From contig NC_088304.1 in the NCBI RefSeq assembly GCF_032854445.1, forward strand, positions 23,235,513 to 23,299,512: a DNA stretch of 64,000 nt, in the 5' to 3' direction. A program made the position numbers and the translations under genes. How positions within the stretch are numbered: the stretch's first letter is position 1; the number at the start of each line of letters is the position of its first letter. Positions 34,995 to 46,212 of the stretch are shown in pieces. This stretch comes from Liolophura sinensis. Lineage: Eukaryota > Mollusca > Polyplacophora > Chitonida > Chitonidae. The notes below the pieces were generated by a model. It was not told the origin of the DNA. It worked only from the letters and a program-made list of their open reading frames with translations, and searched no databases.

Positions 34995-36340
34995 ATTCTC
35001 CGTGTATCAGATACGCCATTATCTTTGCTTTCACAAAAACCCACATGCTCTTTATTCTCCCTCATACCAGTATGACCGTGGGAAACGAGAAGTAAGCCAA
35101 ATGTATGACTTCGCAAAATAAAGAGTTCTTCACCTTGGCATCAAGATATTTGTTATCACCATGCTTGGTTTTGCGTGGTGGAAATTGAAATTTTGACGCA
35201 ATTGTCTTAAGACAGCATTGATAAGGTGGTCACAATTTTAATTTGCAGGGTTCAAAATTAAGCTCTAAAACCATATTTCAAAGATTGACCGACGTCAGAA
35301 CTGGCTCTGTGGAATCGACCCAAGGACTGCTTAATTGTCTAGCTCTTATTCCTAGTCTGGTGTTTAATATACTGGAATACCTTATTTTCTTCAGCTAAAA
35401 CGTCTTCTAAGGTCTTGACCAATATTCGTGTGTTCGTATACATTTTCCTTCCACCTTCTTTCACCTAAAAGGTCATCGTTACGACTACAACTCTTGTTCT
35501 TATTCTTGTGTTTAATATATACATTCACCTTCCTGCTTTCACGTAAAAGGCCATGGCCATACAAAGGTCTTGGCCACTATTCACAGATTCTGGTAACAAG
35601 TCGTCCTTCACAGTCAACAACCTTCTGCTGCCCAAGTTTCCTTTCCTGCAGTATGTCTCCACAAAACCCAGAATACATGAATCACAAATGCCAAGCTGTT
35701 AATCAGTTTATGAAAGACTTCTTTGAAGAATCAAAAGTAAATCTAGTGGCACACTTGAATATACAATGTATATATCCATCGATAATGTATCCCATAGGAA
35801 GTTTAAAAAGTTTTTTTTTTTTGGGACCATATTTGAAGTCAATATTTTGATTTTGAAGTCAACTTGTCACCAAAAGAGTCACGTCCTGGGCCCGGTTGTT
35901 CAAAACTGGTTCAAAAAACTTAATACCAGATATAACTTTAAGCCAAATCTTCAAGTTTGAACAGTCTGAACAAAATTGTGCACCAGTATAGTAAATGATG
36001 TACTTTGACTTTGGCTGATGAGTTTGGCTAAAATTTTACATAAAATATGACTGAATTCCAGTATTAGCTAATACACATTAAAACAACTGAGCCCTTTAGC
36101 ATCAAGAAAGCTGACAGTGCAAGTCTACAAACCAGCCTGAACTCAATTTTTGCTCCACTTTTATCAGATACGCCATTGCCTTTGCTTTCACAAAAGCCCA
36201 TATGCTGTTTATTCTCCAACATACCAGTATGATCGTGGGAAACGCCAAGTAAGCCAAATGTATGTAAATGGCTCAAAAATCAGCTCTAAAATCATATTTC
36301 AATTTTGACCGACGTCAGAACGGGCTCTGTGGAAACCAAG
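34995..36340. repeat. Duplicated segment pair
   Basis: 35005-35110 recurs at 36163-36265 (atcagatacgccatt...ataccagtatga), and gaccgacgtcagaac(t/g)ggctctgtgga recurs at about 35287 and 36308. This points to a local duplication or a paired mobile element around the pseudogene. Confidence 0.65.
35412..35745 (+). pseudogene. P450 pseudogene, exon 2 part
   Basis: Broken matches to exon 2: SKVLTNIRVFV near 35412, a second KVLATIH near 35562, then SGNKSSFTVNNLLLPKFPFL and, after a frameshift, YMNHKCQAVNQFMKDFFEES. The duplicated SKVL segment suggests an internal rearrangement. No later exons were found. Confidence 0.85.
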
Positions 36341-36349
36341 CAGTGCTCC

Positions 36350-38250
36350 ATTGTTTTGTCGTGTTCAATTTATTATGCTGCGTTTTTCAGAAGCCCTTTG
36401 GGTAAGATCATGTTGCAATCTCTGTAATTAGGCGAAGTACCTAAATCAGGACACAAATCGTTAAAGACCATTGTTTCTTTTATGAATTTTATAAACATGC
36501 TTGGTTTCTTTTTAACTACTGTATATTAAGAGTTAGAACAAGAAAACACGCTGGTACTGTAATGTTGAACTTGTACTTACAAAGTTGTGTACTGTCAGGG
36601 GACCTATAATCACCATCATCTGTTGGTTGCTATCAGATCTTCCCAGGTACGACCGGAGAGGAAGCTGCATGAGCTGGACATGGAGATGAACTTTCCCAGG
36701 TATAACGAAAAGCGTTACGAGCCACTTTAGTGGATGAAAAGTGTTCTTCAGTGATCATGAGACTACCTTACCTGTACGCCGCATGTTGTCACCAAGGCTA
36801 AACGTACAAATGGAGAGAGCATATCTACAATACCCTTGCCCAAGGCTGGATTTGAACCCGCACCTTGTTGTGGTTAGGAGTCGTTCACAGTACCACGTAG
36901 TCACGTCTTGTTCGCCTGGCTTATTACAGACAGTGCTGTATCCACTCTGTAGCCAGTGGTCAGGTGTTGGCATATTGTCTCGTTTTAACAAAAGAGCAAG
37001 ATACGTAGGCCTCATATCAACAAACAGTTTTAAATTCTAGAAAAAAACCCCTTGGCTTGTGTTTGAGCCAATTTCTTATCGTTGTAAACGTACTTCATGA
37101 GTTTGTAGTAAAAATTTTCATGAAATGGCTGCGGTGAAACTTTGAAAATGGAAGAGAGAATTCCGGTGGAATAAAAACTGTCATTGTTTTCACATAAATA
37201 TATTGTAAGTATGAGTGTAATTGGCAGTCATCACACCTGATTATTAAATGCGTACGACAGGTGTTTTTGACCTATATGTACTTATGGAGGACATTGTGAA
37301 AAACCTCTTTTTAACCTTAGATCTTCCTTCGCAATGTCTTCTTTAACCGCCCGGGGACCGTCTGTTGTCTCACTGCAAACAAACTGACGCTTTACCTGCA
37401 ATGATTTTGACGTTAAACTCCGCTAGCTTGACTGTGTCTTTACATCTAGATATTTCTCAGGTACATATACTTGGTGAGGTGCGTTGAGGTGCAATGTTTC
37501 CTCCCCCAACCCTCACTCCACAACCCCAGGCACTTTTCGGTTTCCTGCGCCAGCAAACCGATCAACGCCAAATACTTTTGTTTCTTTAATTGTTGATTGA
37601 TGTAAGTAACTCAGGATTTTTTTTTATTTGAAGCCAGTCATTTTTATGGGTGGAAGGAAACCCGTGTGCTTGAGATAAACCACCAACCTTTGGCAAGTTA
37701 CTGACAAACTTTCTGTATCACGTCGGATATAATCGCTATCTACCTCCCGGCTGGACGGAATTTTCCTTTGTCCTAGTGGTAGAATCTTGGACTTAAGACA
37801 GTTGATTCCAGTCTCAAGCTGGTTGGCCAGGTCACATTTGCCAAGTATGACAACAGAACTTCCACGCCATATTGGTGAAAGGCATGCAAGTCTTCAAAGA
37901 ATGTAAATCTGCGCCGTCAGCGTTTACAGTGAAGAACTAAAGCCCGGGGATCAAGCGGTTGTCAGAATACCCATCTAAAGCGTTACCTAATTCTGCTTAA
38001 GTCATGGTTCTAGAGGCGTGTAATTTGCTACAATTTATGCATTTACAAGAACAATTAGAATAATACGTCAACTGAGGTAACTGAGGTAACAAGAGGCCGT
38101 ATTTCACCAGATACGTGTGACCGTTTGCCCACTATTGCACTGTCATCGCTATTTAGGTTTCCTACTCTATGGTACAAGTCTTTCATTATATTATACAATT
38201 AAAATACAATACACAAAAATATGTCTAAAAAAGTTTTCCCTGAAATTCAC
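36350..38250. other. Intergenic stretch, repeat fragments only
   Basis: A SINE-A scrap near 36610-36690 and a diverged repeat at about 37600-37880 (tttggcaagttactgacaaa) that recurs near 46900, 47090 and 56530. No coding exon recognised. Confidence 0.5.
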
Positions 38251-38251
38251 A

Positions 38252-38430
38252 TCAAGATGGCTTTTCTCTCCTCAGCCGTTCAGAGAGAAGGCGTCCCCAG
38301 ACCGCGCTGAATGGGTGGGCATAAATAGTCGGTTGGTTGTTATAGTCCACCATAGGTCGTCCCTCATTGGCCCACTTGAACAGGCTGCCCTCTAAGTTAT
38401 ATACCTCTACTGCTGGCTTGTCAACATTCC
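38252..38430 (-). CDS. Rhodanese exon 4
   Basis: Acceptor ttctgttcacag, stop TGA at 38254-38252; 58 residues starting GNVDKPAVEVYNLEG. Confidence 0.92.
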
Positions 38431-41400
38431 CTGTGAACAGAAAACACCACAAATTGGCAGATTTTACTCGAATTACACAGCTCCTGCTTATCTACTGCTA
38501 GCCTGTCACCTCTCCTTGTATACAGAAAACACCACAGAATGGCAGATTTTGTTCTAATTACACCACTCATGCTTCTCTACTGCTAGCCTGTCACCACTCC
38601 TTGTGTACATATAGCACCACACAATGGCAGACTTTGCTCCAATTACACCACACATGCTTCTCTGCTGCTAGCCTGTCACCACTCCTGGTCTACAGATAAC
38701 ACCACAGATTGGCAGTTTGCTCTAATTACACCACGCATGCTTCTCTGCTGCTAGCCTGTCACCACTCCTGGTGTACAGAAAACACCACAGACTTGCAGAT
38801 TTTGCTCTAATTACACCACTCATGCTTCTCTACTGCTAGCCTGCCACCAGTCATCGTGTACAGAAAACACCACAGAATGGCAGATTTTGCTCTAATTACA
38901 CCACACACGCTTCTCTACTGCTAGCCTGTCACCACTCCTTGTGTACAGATAACACCACAGACTTGCAGATTTTGCTCTAATTACACCGCACACACTTCTC
39001 TATTGCTAGCCTGTCACCACTCCTGGTGTACAGAAAACACCACAGAATGGCAGATTTTGCTCTAATTACACCACTCATGCTTCTCTACTGCTAGCCTGCC
39101 ACCAGTCATCGTGTACAGATAACACCACAGAATGGCAGATTTTGCTCTAATTACACCACACACGCTTCTCTACTGCTAGCCTGTCACCACTCCTTGTGTA
39201 CAGATAACACCACAGAATAGCAGATTTTCTTCTAATTACACCGCACACACTCCTCTACTGCTAGCCTGTCACCACTCCTCGTGTACAGAAAACACCACAG
39301 ATTGACAGATTTTGCTCTAATTACACCGCACACACTTCTCTGCTGCTAGCCTGTCACCAGTCCTTGTGTACAGAAAACACCACAGAATGGCACATTTTGC
39401 CCTAATTACACCACCCAAGCTTCTCTACTGCTAGCCTGTCACCACTCCTTGTGTACAGAAAACACCACAGAATGGCGCATTTTGCCCTAATTACACCACC
39501 CAAGCTTCTCTACTGCTAGCCTGTCACCACTCCTTGTGTACAGAAAACACCACAGAATGGCGCATTTTGCCCTAATTACACCACCCAAGCTTCTCTACTG
39601 CTAGCCTGTCACCACTCCTTGTGTACAGAAAACACCACAGAATGGCAAATTTTGCCCTAATTACACCACGCATGCTTCTCTACTGCTAGCCTGTCACCAT
39701 TCCTTGTGTACAGAAAACACCACAGAATGGCAGATTTTGCCCTAATTACACCACGCATGCTTCTCTACTGCTAGCCTGTCACCACTCCGTGTATACAGAT
39801 AACACCACAGAATGGCAGATTTTGCCCTAATTACACCACCCAAGCTTCTCTACTGCTAGCCTGTCACCACTCCTGGTGTACAGATAACACCACAGAATGG
39901 CGCATTTTGCTCCAATTACACCACCCAAGCTTCTCTACTGCTAGCCTGTCACCACTCCTGGTGTACAGAAAACACCACACAATGGCAAATTTTGCCCTAA
40001 TTACACCACGCATGCTTCTCTACTGCTAGCCTGTCACCATTCCTTGTGTACAGAAAACACCACAGAATGGCAGATTTTGCCCTAATTACACCACGCATGC
40101 TTCTCTACTGCTAGCCTGTCACCACTCCTTGTGTACAGATAACACCACAGAATGGCAGATTTTGCCCTAATTACACCACCCAAGCTTCTCTACTGCTAGC
40201 CTGTCACCACTCCTGGTGTACAGATAACACCACAGAATGGCGCATTTTGCTCCAATTACACCACCCAAGCTTCTCTACTGCTAGCCTGTCACCACTCCTG
40301 GTGTACAGATAACACCACAGAATGGCGCACTTTGCTCCAATTACACCACCCAAGCTTCTCTACTGCTAGCCTGTCACCACTCCTGGTGTACAGAAAACAC
40401 CACAGAATGGCAGATTTTGCTCTAATTACACTGCACACACTTCTCTACTGCTAGCCTGTCACCACTCCTGGTGTACAGAAAACACCACAGACTGGCAGAT
40501 TTTGCCGTAATTACACCGCACACACATCTCTACTGCTAGCCTGTCACCACTGCTGGTGTACAGATAACACCACAGACTGGCAGATTTTGCCGTAATTACA
40601 CCGCACACACATCTCTACTGCTAGCCTGTCACCACTGCTGGTGTACAGATAACACCACAGACTGGCAGATTTTGCCGTAATTACACCGCACACACTTCTC
40701 TGCTGCTAGCCTGTCACCACTCCTTGTGTACAGATAACACCACAGACTGGCAGATTTTGCCGTAATTACACCGCACACGCTTCTGTGCTGCTAGCCTGTC
40801 ACCACTGCTGGTGTACAGATAACACCACAGACTTGCAGATTTTGCTGTAATTACACCGCACACGCTTCTCTGCTGCTAGCCTGTCACCACTGCTGGTGTA
40901 CAGATAACACCACAGAATGGCAGATTTTGCTCTAATTACACCGCACACACTTCTCTACTGCTAGCCTGTCACCACTCCTTGTGTACAGATAACACCACAG
41001 AATGGCGCATTTTGCCCTAATTACACCACCCAAGCTTCTCTACTGCTAGCCTGTCACCACTCCTGGTGTACAGAAAACACCACAGACTGGCAGATTTTGC
41101 TCTAATTACACCGCACACGCTTCTCTACTGCTAGCCTGTCACCAATCCTTGTGTACAGATAACACCACAGAATGGCAGATTTTGCCCTAATTACACCACC
41201 CAAGCTTCTCTACTGCTAGCCTGTCACCACTCCTTGTGTACAGAAAACACCACAAAATGGCGCATTTTGCTCCAATTACACCACCCAAGCTTCTCTACTG
41301 CTAGCCTGTCACCACTCCTGGTGTACAGATAACACCACAGAATGGCGCATTTTGCCCTAATTACACCACACATGCTTCTCTGCTGCTAGCCTGTCACCAC

Positions 41401-44400
41401 TCCTGGTGTACAGAAAACACCACAGAATGGCAGATTTTGCCCTAATTACACCACCCAAGCTTCTCTACTGCTAGCCTGTCACCACTCCTGGTGTACAGAA
41501 AACACCACAGACTGGCAGATTTTGCTCTAATTACACCACACACACTCCTCTACTGCTAGCCTGTCACCACTCCTGGTGTACAGAAAACACCACAGACTGG
41601 CAGATTTTGCTCTAATTACACCACACACACTCCTCTACTGCTAGCCTGTCACCACTCCTGGTGTACAGATAACACCACAGACTGACAGATTTTGCCGTAA
41701 TTACACCGCACACACATCTCTACTGCTAGCCTGTCACCACTCCTGGTGTACAGAAAACACCACAGACTGGCAGATTTTGCCGTAATTACACCGCACACAC
41801 ATCTCTACTGCTAGCCTGTCACCACTCCTTGTGTACAGAAAACACCACAGAATGGCAGATTTTGCTCTAATTACACTGCACACACTTCTCTATTGCTAGC
41901 CTGTCACCACTCCTGGTGTACAAAAAACACCACAGACTGGCAGATTTTGCCGTAATTACACCGCACACACATCTCTACTGCTAGCCTGTCACCACTCCTG
42001 GTGTACAGAAAACACCACAGACTGGCAGATTTTGCTCTAATTACACCACACACACTCCTCTACTGCTAGCCTGTCACCACTCCTGGTGTACAGAAAACAC
42101 CACAGACTGGCAGATTTTGCTCTAATTACACCACACACACTACTCTACTGCTAGCCTGTCACCACTCCTGGTGTACAGAAAACACCACAGACTGACAGAT
42201 TTTGCCGTAATTACACCGCACACACATCTCTACTGCTAGCCTGTCACCACTGCTGGTGTACAGAAAACACCACAGAATGTCAGTCAGTTTTTCAGTTACC
42301 CCACATATGCTTAGTAATTTGCTTGTAATTCATTTGCTGAGCACAAGGTACATGTATTTAGCAACAAATAAAGCAATAAGCAACATGAAACAATATTAAT
42401 ATATACAATATACTACAATGAAATTGTCACCGTATCATAGATGAAAATACAGTATGAATGCGTGTTCAGCTCAGCAGCCAGTCGTGGATGAGATAATCCT
42501 AGATGTTAGAACATGTATAAAAAAAAAAATAATAAAATGAAAAAAAAAAATGGTGAAGAAATTGTCTATTACTTGCAATTTTGTGTGTAATTTTGAACCT
42601 GATCAAATTGATCTGCAATCTTTTCAACCACCAAAGCAATTTTATCAGAGGAATTTGTGCATAGAACTATTACGAAAATGATGCTAAAAATAATTTGTTT
42701 TTATCAATACAGATGCAAGCTTAATAAAACTGTGCAAACTATTTCTCTACACCCGATAGTCCTCTCAGAATGTTTCAAAACACTGGTTGCAGATGCGCCT
42801 GAAAAGGTCAAAGAATCAGTGTATGTTTCAGAAGATTTCAGCAACTTGAAGCTCAGCACTCCCCTGTTTGGGTATATGTGGTTATTTATGCCACTTAAAT
42901 GCAGACTTCTATACGTATGTATTTATGTATGCTTGGGGTTTAACGTTGTACTTAACAATTTTTCAGTCATATGACGACATGGAGTCATTATTTGCCTGTA
43001 CCATATATTGTGTCTGCCACCAATGATACCAGACAGGACACCCCACCCAGTGACATTATACAGACACTAATCTGTCATGTTTCCTAGCTCTAACCTCTCA
43101 CTGCAGAGCGCCACGCCAGGCAGCAGCAGCAGCAAGTACCATTTTCAAAGTCTTTGGTATGACCCGACCAGGCTTTGATCCCGGGCTCTTTCGACTCTGA
43201 TGTTGGCACTCTAATGATCAGGCAGACTTCTGTAATGGAGTCTCATGATTTATTGAGTGAGGTTCACACGAAACAATGGTTTACCTGAGTTAGTGGCCAG
43301 GTAGTCTTGTAGTCTCTCCACCATCCTGGATGACCTGTAGCCCAGTGAGCAATAACATACTACGGTTATCCTTCGAGCATTGTCCGAATCTGACAAAAGA
43401 ATCAGAGATCACCCTTGAAAAGACTAGACTCAACTGCCAACTTCTTGATTCATTCATTTATTTTATGCTATACTGGTATTCAATAATATTTCTCTTGCAC
43501 AGCGGCAACCAGCATTATGATAGGAGGAAACCGAACAGAGCCCAGGGGAAACCCTCCAACCATCAGCAGGTTGCTGACAGACCTTACCAAGTACAAACAA
43601 TAAAGGAAGCAAGCATGAGCTGGACTTGAACTCACAACAACTGCACTGGTGACAGTGTTCCCGCATAGAAGCAGTTCCAGTACAGTGTCAAGTTACATAC
43701 TCAAAAAATTCAAATTCATATCTAACCATCCTGCATTTGATTGGTCAGATTCCAGTGACAATGATGGCTTAGACAATAAAATGAAATCTCTGATTTTTTT
43801 TCTTTTATCGCTGATTTTGTCTCTTTGTGCAGCATAAAAACTGAAGTGTTTATGAATTTCATGCCCACAAATTAAGAGATACACTAACTATACAGGTTTA
43901 CAGGTAAGAGCAATCAAAAAGATGTGAATAATGGTCACCAAAATGGCCACCAAAACAGGACAAGAAAAGCTATAACCAGTCATGTAAGTCACATGTCCTT
44001 CACATCCTGGTCAACTCTCTCTCTACCTCAACTTATCTGTGTCACGGTGTGACCAGGTGTGTGACAGAATGGACATGTCCTTCAGATCCGGGGTCAACTC
44101 TCTCTACCTCAGCTTACCTGTGTCACAACGTGACTCAGCTTACCTGTCTCACATGGTGACAGGTGTGTGATAGACTGGACATGACCTTCACATCCTGGTC
44201 AACTCTCTCTCTACCTCAGCTTACCTGTGTCACAACGTGACTCAGCTTACCTGTGTCACATGGTGACACGTGTGTGACAGACTGGACATGTCCTTCACAT
44301 CTGGGTCAACTCTCTCTACCTCAGATTACGTATGTCACAGTGTGGCCAGGTGTGTGACAGACTGGACATGTCCTTCACATCCTGGTCAACTCTCTCTGTA

Positions 44401-46212
44401 CCTCAACTTACCTGTGTCACGGTGTGGCCAGGTGTGTGACAGACAGGACATGTCCTTCATATCCGGGGTCAACTCTCTCTACCTCAGCTTACCTGTGTCA
44501 CGACGTGACTCAGTTTACCTGTGTCACATGGTGACAGGTGTGTGATAGACTGGACATGACCTTCACATCCTGGTCAACTCTCTGTACTTCAGCTTACCTG
44601 TGTCACATGATGACCAGGTGTGTGACAGACAGGACATGTCCTTCATATCCAGGTCAACTCTCTCTATCTCAGCTTACCTGTGTCAAGAAGTGACTCAGCT
44701 TACCTGTGTCACATGGTGACAAGTGTGTGATAGACTGGACATGACCTTCACATCCTGGTCAACTCTCTCTACCTCAGCCTACCTGTGTCACATGATGACC
44801 AGGTGTGTGACAGACAGGACATGTCCTTCATATCCGGGTCAACTCTCTCTACCTCAGCCTACCTGTGTCACATGATGACCAGGCATGTGACAGACAGGAC
44901 ATGCCCTTCATATCCAGGTCAACTCTCTCTACCTCAGCTTACCTGTGTCACGACGTGACTCAGCTTACCTGTGTCACGACGTGACTCAGCTTACCTGTGT
45001 CACATGGTGACAGGTGTGTGATAGACAGGACATGTCATTCATATCCAGGTCAACTCTCTCTATCTCAGCTTACCTGTGTCACATGGTGACAGGTGTGTGA
45101 TAGACTGGACATGACCTTCACATCCTGGTCAACTCTCTCTCTACCTCAGCCTACCTGTGTCACATGATGACCAGGTGTGTGACAGACAGGACATGTCCTT
45201 CATATCCGGGTCAACTCTCTCTACCTCAGCTTATCTGTGTCACGACGTGACTGCTTACCTGTGTCACATGGTGACAGGTGTGTGATAGACTGGACATGTC
45301 GTTCACATCCTGGTCAACTCTCTCTACCTCAGCTTACCTGTGTCACGGTGTGACCAGGTGTGTGACACACTGGAGATGTCCTTAACATCTGGGTCAATTC
45401 TCACAGCTTCAGGTAAATGGCTGACCTCATACTCTTCCACTGGCCGTGTGTCCTGTTTGAATACCAAACCATTAAGATTTCTAAAACAGCTGTTTAAAAG
45501 TTAGGTCATATACAAACTGAAATTACAAACTGGGCACGGAAATAAGATATTAAGATGGATTAAGAATGACTGGTGTTTTACGCCCTACTCAAACATATTT
45601 CACTCATGCCACTGCGACCAGCATTTTGGAGAGGAAGCCAGGATGAGCCGGACTTGAACTCACAACCGCAGTGGTGAAAAGCTCTGGAGTCATTGTGCTG
45701 CGCAGGTACGCGAACCACCTCAATTATCGAAGCCTCAGTTACAAATATGTATGTCCATTAATTGTGCATACATTATGCTATGATGACTTTACTGACTGTA
45801 GTTTTTAATTTCTGACAAAACTGTAAAAACTTGTGTTAAAATATTGCTGTTAATATATTGCTAATAAAATGATTGTTATTCCAATTTACGACCATGCGTG
45901 TAAATTGTCTTCAGTTCCTAGGAAAGAACCATTTTTTCTGTTTTGTGACCCTTACTTGTTTTGGGGTTACACACACTAAGACGCTCTCACAACCACTCCA
46001 CTTTCTGACCAATACCCTCGTACCAGTAAAACAACCTCTCTCTTCTCTGCTGACGATCTCTCTCCGGCGTTCTCTCCCCTTGGTTCCTTCATCCACTGGG
46101 CTAACTTGTCGGTGGAGAGCTGACGGACATTTCTAAACCTGTGACGCACAGTTGACAACACCATCTTCATACTCAAACTAGGCTCACTATGTCCTGGTTG
46201 ACCTTCAGCCAT
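38252..46212 (-). CDS. Single-domain rhodanese (thiosulfate sulfurtransferase-like), complete, 185 aa
   Basis: Join on the - strand: 46212-46024, 45452-45338, 43359-43285, 38430-38252. The total of 558 nt is 186 codons with consistent phases (0,1,1). The domain is continuous across the junctions: VRQLSTDKLAQWM, VVLLDTRPVEEYEVSHLPEA (the LDxR-x3-E-x5-H block), the active-site loop YCSLGYRSS with its catalytic cysteine, then NLEGSLFKWANEGRP. The six-residue CSLGYR loop fits sulfur-accepting rhodaneses rather than Cdc25-type phosphatases, whose loop is longer. There is no clear signal peptide; the basic N-terminus (VLSTVRHRFRNVR) could act as a mitochondrial presequence, which is inference. Introns 2 and 3 are mostly minisatellite built from the adjoining splice sites. 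Confidence 0.93.
38405..42282 (-). repeat. 85-bp x about 45 array made from the rhodanese exon 4 acceptor
   Basis: gcctgtcacc recurs every 85 bp (38501, 38586, 38671, 38754, 38839 and on). On the - strand the exon junction reads ttctgttcacag|GGAATGTTGACAAGCC; units read ttctgtacaccagGAGTGGTGACAGGCT. The unit contains the 3' end of the intron, the acceptor region and the first 26 exon bases (4 mismatches). It fills about 80% of intron 3. An in-frame TAG follows each copied exon start. Confidence 0.95.
42920..43230 (-). mobile_element. SINE-like family D copy
   Basis: The 3' end tgcttggggtttaacgttgt is shared with SINE-B; the body carries gacaggacaccccacccagt as at 28756, and a B box-like tttgatcccgggctc lies near the right end. 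Confidence 0.65.
43285..43359 (-). CDS. Rhodanese exon 3 (catalytic cysteine)
   Basis: Acceptor aaccgtag, donor TCAG|GTAAAC, 75 nt, phase 1 to 1; CYCSLGYRSSRMVERLQDYL. Confidence 0.92.
43445..43665 (-). mobile_element. SINE-A copy, headless
   Basis: aaccagcattatgataggag to tgagctggacttgaactcac; lies just upstream of rhodanese exon 3. Confidence 0.75.
43990..45401 (-). repeat. 80-bp x about 16 array made from the rhodanese exon 2 donor
   Basis: On the - strand each unit carries gacatgtcc...tgtcacacacctgg...gtgacacag|gtaagctgaggtag, matching the last 64 nt of exon 2 plus the first 14 of the intron. Some units have an extra 24-bp block with a second donor (gtgacacag|gtaagctgagt), giving 104-bp spacing. 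About 20 copied donors in all. Confidence 0.93.
45338..45452 (-). CDS. Rhodanese exon 2
   Basis: Acceptor attcaaacag, donor ACAG|GTAAGC, 115 nt, phase 0 to 1; DTRPVEEYEVSHLPEAVRID. Its last 64 nt are the seed of the downstream array. Confidence 0.9.
45567..45745 (-). mobile_element. SINE-A copy with internal deletion
   Basis: tggtgttttacgccctactc, then directly gagaggaagccaggatgagc; the middle is missing. Lies in rhodanese intron 1. Confidence 0.7.
46024..46212 (-). CDS. Rhodanese exon 1
   Basis: First ATG of the frame at 46212; 63 codons to CTG|GTACGA; ends EVVLL. Confidence 0.85.

Noticed and set aside
34745..35116. 123-codon - strand ORF
   Set aside because: Antisense of the P450 pseudogene exon 1.
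38405..42282. CRISPR array
   Set aside because: Units are contiguous with no unique spacers, the host is eukaryotic, and the unit derives from an exon junction.
45976..46023. Rhodanese exon 1 continuing to 45976
   Set aside because: Stopping at the GT of CTG|GTACGA gives VVLLDTRP across the junction, a perfect rhodanese motif; the extension does not.
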